NCBI GenBank assembly: GCA_038277395.1
Contig: CM076190.1
Coordinates: forward strand, 234,390,618-234,454,617
From: Dryocosmus kuriphilus
Lineage: Eukaryota > Arthropoda > Insecta > Hymenoptera > Cynipidae
DNA: 64,000 nt
Reading direction: 5' to 3'
Position 1 is the first letter of the stretch. The number at the start of each line of letters is the position of its first letter. The notes beneath the pieces were generated by a model. It ran no database searches and had not been told where the DNA came from. It worked only from the letters and a program-made list of their open reading frames with translations. Positions 56,735 through 64,000 of the stretch are shown here, piece by piece. A program made the position numbers and the translations under genes.

Positions 56735-58890
56735 AGTCCACCTGAACCTGAATCTGAGCAGGATGATACAGACGTGGCCGTTGCTTACATTTTGCAAAAA
56801 AAGGAATTGCAACTCAGATATCTTGAAGCTACTCAATTAGCCGAATTGAAAACTCGTCTGAGAAATCCCTGATGCAATCGGAATAGAAAGTGGGAGGAAG
56901 TAAAAAGAATAGAAGAGAAATTTGAATCTAAAAATGAAGTTTGGTTGAATTTAAAGTTTTACGTTCCTGACTTGAACATTCAAGAACTTAGCTGTATACC
57001 TAAAGGCTTGGTCGATCAACTCTTTTTTTTTTAATTTATCTTCTGAGGGGTCCAAATGTCAAACGGCAGGAGTCATTTCGAATAAAAATAGAAATGATCC
57101 TATGAAACATTTAAGTGACTTTTGTTATGCAGCAAGAAAGTCAGGGGAAAAAGGTTTGGGTACAGTTCTCAAAAAGATTCAAGGATCTCCTCCTGCAAAA
57201 ATGAAGAAACTGATACAGCGTTCGAAAGCAGCTGAAAAATATACTCCTGAAAAGGCATTATGTTAAACGTTACATCGATCTCTTTCTAAAGCCGATTACA
57301 TAAGTAAGCGTTGCTTAGCAAAGGAGCAATGAGCAGACGGTTTCCCTGCGTATCAACGCGTTAGAGCTGCGAAAGAACAATGCAGGCCGCCGGAAGAAAT
57401 TGTGTCTATTACTGATAATGAAGCTACATTTAAGAATTACTGAGCCACACTGATAAACGAATTGTCGACTTACAAACAGAGGTAATTCTTCAATATATCC
57501 AGACCGGAAGCTTGACCGAAATAGAAGTAGTGTCGATGTGCTCTTGGGGTTTCGGTGGAAGCTAGGTCATTTCTTGTATAAGCAGCAATACAAAAATACG
57601 CCTGATTCGGTTATGAATGATGAAAACTTGTTTGCCAAAACTCTCATTCCATTACGTTTATCAACTTCATTGAATGTAATATTATGGCATAATCGAACGT
57701 CACAATCCGCAAAACCCTGTCGTCCAATTATGCTGCAATTTGTACATAGTTCAGCAGATGTTATTCTAAATGAGAAGGCAAGAGCTGACAACGAGTTTGA
57801 GAAATTAGAAGCTTATGAACATAATTTAGGCACTGGCAATATCAAAATAATATTTCGTTTCTGTTTATTTATGACTCTCATCGATGGAAAGGTGTTGAAT
57901 ATTATAACAGATACAAAATCTGTGCAAACTTGTCCCATCTTCCATGCATCTCCTAAATATTTCAATAAACTATCTAGTATACAGTCTGAGACCGTCTTCC
58001 TAAATCCGAAGTCACTGCTATATGGTGTGAGTCCTCTGCATGCGTGGATATGTTTTCTTTTATACCTGCTTACATATCCCTTACAGATTGGATGTGAAAG
58101 CATGGAAAATGAGAAGCACAATGTAAAAGACAATGCTCGCAAAAAGAAAAAGTGAGATCCAAGGGATTATTTCGGAAAAACTAGGGCTCAAAGTGGATAG
58201 ATCTAAAGCGTTTGGAAACGCAACCACTAATGATGGCAATACTACTCGCCGAGCTTTCGCGTACCCAGAAATGCGAAGTGAATGTCTGGTAGTAGATCAT
58301 CAGATGCTTTTCAACTTCAAGAAAGTGTTAATAGCGTTATGCATTCAACTTCCCATAGTCCATCTTCTTTTTGACAAATAATGCAAATGTACTGCTGAAC
58401 TATACATAAGAAACAACTCCCGGTACTCTGTGCCTCAAGCGGTTCACAAGATTCTGACTCATGGCACAGACATTGCCAAAAATAGTTTATTGCCTGCAGG
58501 AATACTTGGAGAAGAAGTCTCTGCGGCGCGAAGAAAGTATTACAAGAAATACAAACATAACCACAGCCGAAAAAACAGTCGTTATAGAAATCTTTAAGAT
58601 TAGTTTTATAGCACCATGAACACATCTAACCCAAAAGTTTCTTCTTTTAGTCCCAATGCACGACTTCAGGAAAGAAAGCACACACAATTACCTACAGAAG
58701 TGCGAAGTTTCTTGCTGTTCCCAAAGATGTTCCCACGCCGTGTAATGAAATGGATGCAGATACTGAAACTGGCAGAGTGGAATCTGAAGAAGTCTTGACT
58801 GGTGTCTCAAAATTTTACTCTCTTCTAGATGCAGAAGAAATATCTTCAGATGATGAATTTGAAGATAAGTATATGACTAATTACACGTAA
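56735..58890 (+). pseudogene. Transib (RAG1-like) transposase, decayed
   Basis: In order: an acidic and Lys-rich N-terminal region (56738-57250), a block with ADYISKRCLAKEQ, CSWGFGGS (57540-57563) at the first catalytic site, where family members have Asp and this copy has Gly, then KQQYKN, TLIPLRLSTSLNVILWHN, the second site MTLIDGKVLNIITDT (57870-57914), SPLHAWI, TTNDGNTTRRAFAYPEM, and the last region with LLPAGILGEEV and KYYKKYKHNHSRKNSRYR (58480-58600) holding the third acidic residue. A 1-base deletion follows the first site and several other stops occur. An acidic C-terminus ends near 58890. Confidence 0.78.
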
Positions 58891-59096
58891 TGAGACGAAC
58901 TAATTTTAAGCTTATTAGTATGTCGTGTATATACTTTATTCAAAAAAGTCATTTCTTTTCCTTTTTTAAGTTATACAGTAAGCCAAGTCCCAGGTTTAAT
59001 AATTTTCTGTTTCGTTCATTTTAGTTTCCTCCAGTTTCAATTCAAATTATTTCGGTTTAGTGTAAATTCTTTTTATTTCCTTCCTTATAAGAGTAT

Positions 59097-59142
59097 AATC
59101 GTGAAAGGCGAGGGAACTCACATCAAAAAGCACCCCGAAATA
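59097..59142 (+). repeat. Single copy of the GTGAG/CTCAC minisatellite in Transib
   Basis: GTGAAAGGCGAGGGAACTCA then CATCAAAAAGCACCCCG matches the 42-bp units of the DD41D elements. It lies between the transposase end and the right terminus. Confidence 0.7.
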
Positions 59143-59452
59143 GAATTTGATTTAAAACAAATAATTGACGCAAAACTTCGATTGCCAAATTGGAACCGCT
59201 ATTTCTAATTTCGAAGTTTCGTGATGGGTTTGGAATTAGCGGCCCAAAAAACCAACGTGAAATGAGTTTTACCAAAAATAAATAATTTTAAGGAATGTTT
59301 TTCACCATACGGGATCCGCCATTTTGAATTTTGAAGTTCTGATGATGGATTTGAAATCAAAGATAAAAAAAAAACAAATCCAAAATGAGTTCTGTCTCTT
59401 GGATAGTCTTTTTAATTTTAGCCAATTTTGATGATGCTTCTGCCCCACTGTG

Positions 59453-60519
59453 CGGTGATGTGGCTGCGTTTCTCGTACTGTGAGCTGTATAGTTTTGGCC
59501 TATACCCGCTTCTACTAGAAAGCATTTTATCTATCTACTTATCGATTGCAACGTAGCTCTTTGATAGATTCTCTTGAAGGTTACAAAAATATAGTCCTCG
59601 TTTCCTCTTAGACATTTGGTTCTATCCAAATAGTTCTGTAACAGTGTAGCAACGCAAGTGCTTTTGTGCTCGTTAAAAAAAGGTAATCTGAAACATGGCT
59701 GAGGTGCTCGAACCCGCGACATTTTTATTTGAACCTTTATGCTCATGGTCACACTGTTACGGAAGTCACTGCTGATGATGAAGTAGACCTATATCAGGTA
59801 CAGCAACAGCGGTGCCTATACGTATTATTAAAGTTCATCTTGTGGCCTGGTAGATTGTTTCGCCGTCATAGCTTATAGCATATACACGACCACTGGACTA
59901 AGTGCCCAGTGAATGAGAAGGAGAGAGAAGAGTCAAGGGTGCAGCACAGCGTACGAGAACAACGACTATTGTCGACTACGTCCACATGCCGGGAAAAGAA
60001 CAAGGAGAGAAGCACGTCTAGCGCGAGCTTCCTTTTATTATGATCCCCGGCTATTCGTAGCGACCTGTGGTTTCACTAAAAGCTAATTAACTAAGCCAAT
60101 TGTTATTAGAAACTAGAAAGCCATAGAGATAATTTTCTCAACTTTCCCTTTACTATCTAATTTCCGAATTTCAAAAAATTACTAAATAAGCTAACCATCA
60201 GTGATAACCAATAATGACAGTATTGGATAATAGAACAAAATCAATATAGACTAATTCTGAAATTGTTTAATTCGAAACTATATTGAGAACAGGAAAATTA
60301 GAGGTATTCAATAAATGTATAAATATCTCCCATAAGAGAATATATTAAAGACTTACGAATTCAAGTTATTGAATGTTTAAAAATAACAATCAATAAGTGA
60401 AAGAATCATTTATGGATAATGAATTTACACGTTTTAGGTATTCTCCTAAAAGCAAATCAAAAAGAAAAACAATAAACAGTTAAATCTAAGGATATACACT
60501 ATTCACTAGATATTGGACT
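59453..60519. other. Spacer without recognised gene
   Basis: A weak tRNA-B-box-like GGGTTCGAGCACC on the minus strand near 59710 is the only structured signal. The G+C-richer part at 59870-60060 is unassigned. Confidence 0.35.
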
Positions 60520-60805
60520 TTGATCGCGAATATTAACCAAGTACTTCAAATGAACTGCATGGCAACAATGCACGTGCAGCTTCTAAATTTCTTAGTTGCA
60601 ATTATTTTAAAAGATCAGAAATTAGTTGTCACGCTGGTTACATCCTGCCGGGATAGTGGTCCCACGCTCGCGGTGCAAACTCAGCAAGAAACCATCCCTA
60701 ATTTCATACATACCATCGACTACAAGGCAAATCAATTCCTTGTCTCGATAGCACTCTACTGCGACTTCTCGCATGATCAAGAAGTTTCGTTAAGAAAAGG
60801 GGGCA
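60520..60805 (+). other. Open frame and polypurine tract before an LTR
   Basis: A 96-codon frame without recognised domain (60520-60810) ends in AAGAAAAGGGGG (60792-60803), directly before the LTR start. A polypurine tract normally lies upstream of the 3' LTR, so part of an internal region may precede this LTR. Confidence 0.4.
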
Positions 60806-61536
60806 TGTAAATGTCACGCCCGCTCCGTCCTCTTTTCTTTCACGTTCGCTTCGTGATAGTTGCCTCGAAGGTTCCATGCCGAAAACGGGTACGATAAAAG
60901 TGGTTTCGGGACGTTAATTGGAAAATGGAATCGCGGAAAAAAATAAAGCTGTATGCAACCAAACCAGTTCGGTGGTGAAATTCAGTGAGACTATCACGAA
61001 TTTTAAGGACTAGAAAGTTAAGTGACTTGTGCGCAGATTATCCTGATTGGTGAAACCACATCTGTGTGATTAGTATGATCGGGCGTAAATTAATTCATCA
61101 CAACACAATTCTAATTTGACATGTGAGAAACTTGCAGGCAACGGTCGCGGCGTGAGCGGGTGTGAAGTGTACGAAGGTGAGAAGGAGCGCCACATATGTA
61201 GGTCAGAAGTATTTCTACTTAGATGGATATATCGATAATATTTGTGTCTCTCTCTCTCCCTCTCTTTCTCTCTCTCAGTTCATGCGCCCATCCTCCCATG
61301 TAATTGAAATAATTAAATGAAACACGACCTATTCTATGAGGAGGTGAAATGTTGAGAGTACTAGTTTATTAAACAACCCTCGTCCCGTTTCGATTGAAGA
61401 AGCAAGTGCGGAACTCCGTAGGAGAAAGATCAGGACCCACTAAAAATATAAAATAAACAAACTAACTCAAGATAATTTGGTCTGAGTTTCCTCCGGCCGA
61501 CCAGCACAATTTCAAGAAACAAGTTGGTTCGTAACA
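60806..61536 (+). repeat. Probable LTR (731 bp)
   Basis: Begins TGTAAATGTCACGCC and ends GTTCGTAACA, the TGT...ACA form of retroviral-type LTRs. AATAAA lies near 60950 and a (CT)n tract at 61243-61279. A purine tract precedes it and a GGCAGAATGGTGGCAG leader follows. No second copy is in the window, so this is inference from termini and context. The following long leader and small gag-like frames suggest a 5' LTR. Confidence 0.6.
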
Positions 61537-61619
61537 GGCAGAATGGTGGCAGTGATTGGATACGAACTGTAACACCCCCTTGACTACTTTAATATCGTTT
61601 AGGAACATATTTCATCAAC

Positions 61620-62650
61620 TTTGACTTGTAGTGAATTTTTGTGGTGATTTTTGTGGTGGGATTTTTAATTGAAATTCCGTAACAATTTACTGATCTATTT
61701 TGAGTCTCATTTATTTAAGAAATAGAATTCGAATAGCTTTGTAATTGTAGGAAGAAAATATTAAAATAATTAAATGAAAATGCAGAGAGATTAAGCAAGC
61801 CTTCTCTGCCAGCTGAATCCTCTACCAAGGATCACCCTTTCTAGGGCTCAATTTGCAAGCCTTCTCTGCCAGCGGTTGACCGGCTTCCTTTTAACCATAT
61901 TTTCTGCGGCTAGTTCATTCAGGACATTCTCAGAGATGTAATGAATTTTCTTGATGATTTTTGTGGTGCTTCTTTAATTGAAATTCCGTAACAATTAAGA
62001 GATCTGTCTTGAGACATATTTATTTAATAAATAGAATTCTAATAGCTCCGTAATTGTAGGAGGAAAACATTGAAATAATTACATGAAAACGCAGAAAGAT
62101 TAAGCAAGCCTTTTCGGCCAGCTTAGACCTCTCCCAAGGATCACTCTGCAAGCCTTCTCGGCCAGTGTATGATCGTTTGTCATATAATTATTCCATAAAG
62201 CAAAAATTTAGAGAATAATTTGATTGAATTAAATCTGGATTTGTGTTTAGCTGGAGGTTCAAGAGGATTAGGCAAGCATTCTCGGCCAGTCGAAACCTCT
62301 TCTAATGGTCAGTTTACAAGCCCTCTGGGCCAACGGTTGATCGGCTTCCTTTTAGCAATATTTTCTGCTGCTAGTTCACTCAGGAAGTTCTCAGAGATGT
62401 AATGAATTTTTGTGGTGATTTTGTAATTGAAATTCCGTAACAATTATTATTAGGTCTGTCTTGAGCTTTACTTATTTAATAAATAGAATCCTAATAGCTC
62501 TGTAATTGTAGGAAGAAAATATTTAAATAACTAAATGAAAATTCAGGGAGATTGAGTAAGCCTTCTCGGCCAGCTGAACGCTCTCCCAAAGATCACTCTG
62601 CAAGCTTTCTCGGTCAGCGTGTGATCGGCTCTCATATAATTATTTTAGAA
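61620..62650 (+). repeat. Three-copy leader repeat (~310-460 bp units)
   Basis: Units near 61631, 61944 and 62401 share TGGTGATTTT, ATTGAAATTCCGTAACAATT, AATAGCTC(T/C)GTAATTGTAGGA and AAGCCTTCTCGGCCAGC. They lie between the LTR and the first open frame, so they form an untranslated leader. Confidence 0.8.
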
Positions 62651-62715
62651 GGTAGTTAGTTGATAAATAATTTGATTTATTGCCCTCATCGGTGACTGAA
62701 ATGTTACCCCCTTAG

Positions 62716-63000
62716 ATGACAATCATGTCTGTGTTGATTCACAAACGAAAAGTGAAGTTTAGGAGAGGAAACCAAAAACAATCACGACAGCTTAAAACCG
62801 AACGTGACGCGAGGGTACAAAACTTCCTTAAGAATATAGTTATTGTCCACGAGGTGGAAATTGTAATGCAACCCTCGGAAGAGACAATCAAAGTACCGAT
62901 ATATCTCATATTTGTGAATGCACACTAGTTAAAAGAGGAAGACCTATTCACTGACGTCGCGGCCCCCGAAGAGTTTCGTTGCTTTTTAACACTCATCTTA
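62716..63000 (+). pseudogene. Possible LTR-element gag start
   Basis: The frame from 62716 begins TIMSVLIHKRKVKFRRGNQK, continues with EVEIVMQPSEETIKVPIYLI, has one stop at 62926, then reads on as KEEDLFTDVAAPEEFRCFL. It is basic first and acidic later. Position after the LTR leader suggests gag, but no conserved motif confirms it. Confidence 0.35.
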
Positions 63001-63037
63001 ACAAGGCCAAACAAAGGGTTGAAGAATCAACACCCCT

Positions 63038-63202
63038 ATGACAAGCACTGGATTTCGCGGTCAGACTCAACCTCAGAACAAGATCGATCTCATCACGATC
63101 TCTTCTGATAGTGATTCTGATTGCGAAACGGATTCTTATCAACTCGAGTCTTGCGTTTACGAAATAGAAGGCGAAATTTTCGAGGGATGTATGAAACAGT
63201 AA
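63038..63202 (+). CDS. Small acidic open frame (54 codons)
   Basis: ATG at 63038; TSTGFRGQTQPQNKIDL, then ISSDSDSDCETDSYQLES, then YEIEGEIFEGCMKQ and a stop at 63202. The acidic, low-complexity composition looks like a real peptide, perhaps the N-terminal part of an LTR-element protein. No family was recognised. Confidence 0.35.
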   Translation: MTSTGFRGQTQPQNKIDLITISSDSDSDCETDSYQLESCVYEIEGEIFEGCMKQ

Positions 63203-63256
63203 CGCAGTCGTAGGAAACCCTGCTTTCTGTTTAGTGTTTTCCTGAACGGGAATCGA

Positions 63257-63279
63257 AAAAGAGAGAGAGAGAGAGAGAT
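63257..63279. repeat. (GA)n microsatellite
   Basis: Simple GA repeat of about 11 units. Confidence 0.85.
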
Positions 63280-63668
63280 ATAGAGCGGCCATCGATTTGA
63301 AATTGATTTAGGGGATACACTGACTCGTTGAGCGAGTTCTGGAATGCTTAACAAAACCAAGAGCTTGATGCGGAGGCTCTATCTATCAAAATTTTATGTG
63401 TATGCGAATTTTGGATCTATATATATATTTAAGGTAGAGCCTAACTTGAATTTTTCTCTAAAATATTGATACGAGTACTGAATGTGTATTGCGAGCCAGT
63501 ACGGTGAATCAGACCTCGAGCTTACAAGTTAAATGTTGTCCGAGATCAAATGACTAGCGTCATTGAAAACAATTACCCTCACTAAATAATAATTTCTTAA
63601 AGTTTCCGGGGTGGTGAGGGCATTAACGTGGATTCAGCTATCTTTAGTAATTTCTGCAACATCTTGGA

Positions 63669-64000
63669 TTTTTTTTTTTTTTTTTTTTTTTTTTGTAATA
63701 GGAGGTGGAAATCCTTTTGACGGACTAAGTGTGGGACTTGGTCTAGAAAATGCGGCCCCTACCCACTAAAACCACCTCCTCTTTCCTGCCAACTCAAGAC
63801 CCCGGTATGCGCTTTCGCATTACTTCAGGGTCATGGGTTATCGGCCTCCTACGCCGTGCCTCGGCGTCCTCCTATGCTCCTCCATTTATTAAATGCTTCT
63901 CGGTTCTTCCCTGATGTTTCGCGTCATCCTCAGCAGAGCAGCCGTAGTTGCATCTCGGGACGTCGGCCTTCGATATCAGGGAATCCTTTCCTTCATTCCT
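63669..64000 (-). mobile_element. Poly(A)-tailed retroposon 3' end, second copy
   Basis: 26 T at 63669-63694 followed by AGGAGGTGGAAATCC, the same 3' end as the element at 45110. Read on the minus strand it ends in poly(A). The upstream part (63790-64000), G+C-rich, differs from the first copy and runs off the window. Confidence 0.65.

Larger units (their letters stand above)
55992..59452 (+). mobile_element. Transib DNA transposon (RAG1-related), inactive
   Basis: Terminal inverted repeats begin CACAGTGGGGCAGGAGC at 55992 and end GCTTCTGCCCCACTGTG at 59452, with an inner shared GCCAA block. Five-base flanks are CGCTG (left) and CGGTG (right), a one-mismatch target duplication; Transib makes 5-bp duplications. 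The length of 3461 bp suits an autonomous Transib. CACAGTG equals the heptamer of V(D)J recombination signals, consistent with the known Transib-RAG1 relationship. Confidence 0.85.

Noticed and set aside
56735..56872. 56.7-kb frame as second exon of locus D (acceptor-like TTCTTTTTAG).
   Set aside because: The phase does not match, and the segment lies inside the Transib termini and is followed by its transposase.
59690..59760. tRNA-like B box (GGGTTCGAGCACC, minus strand).
   Set aside because: No matching A box, acceptor stem or cloverleaf could be drawn.

Overview
This is an intron-bearing, A+T-rich eukaryotic window with no bacterial-style operons. Most of the recognisable sequence is transposable-element (TE) debris. 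The mix of families (jockey-type LINEs, Penelope, Ty3/gypsy, BEL/Pao, mariner DD34D, DD41D Tc1/mariner, a RAG1-related Transib and a hAT remnant) points to an arthropod, most likely an insect. The order is a guess; a gall-forming or parasitoid hymenopteran would fit. No complete host housekeeping gene, rRNA, tRNA or CRISPR array was recognised.

Region by region. At 1.2-7.6 kb lies a decayed jockey-type LINE (minus strand), split inside its reverse transcriptase by a Penelope-like element (2549-4889) with an 8-bp target duplication and a hammerhead-like ribozyme core. At 10-24.8 kb are two secreted-protein loci in head-to-head inverted arrangement: locus A (minus; signal exon 20155-20209, probable second exon 10054-10623) and locus B (plus; 24095-24784). 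The long interval between the two locus A exons is filled by a gypsy fossil, a DD41D element carrying a LINE fragment, and a deleted mariner. At 22-30 kb are BEL/Pao, hAT, an unnamed TE-like fragment and a gypsy pol (minus). At 30.5-44.5 kb two copies of a long repeat surround a jockey-type LINE (31.6-35.4 kb), and the second copy is split by two head-to-head DD41D elements whose ends are built of ~318-bp tandem units. At 47.6-48.2 kb is the best-preserved second exon of the secreted family (locus C). At 49-54 kb lie another DD41D derivative, an isolated signal-peptide exon (locus D) and a mariner inserted in a tandem array. At 56.0-59.5 kb is a complete but dead Transib with CACAGTG termini. 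At 60.8-63.2 kb is an LTR with a tandemly repeated leader and the start of an LTR element. A poly(A)-tailed retroposon end closes the window.

The likely host-derived content is the secreted-protein family. Loci A and B pair a ~18-residue signal peptide exon (MNIVYTL...) and a phase-1 intron with a second exon whose mature product begins ELS; locus C supplies a matching second exon. Next come Ser/Arg/Pro-rich segments and a conserved block around STSxGDVFA. Locus C is open, locus A is frameshifted, and locus B carries in-frame stops before the conserved block. The architecture recalls rapidly evolving secreted effector or venom families, but no function can be assigned from sequence alone.
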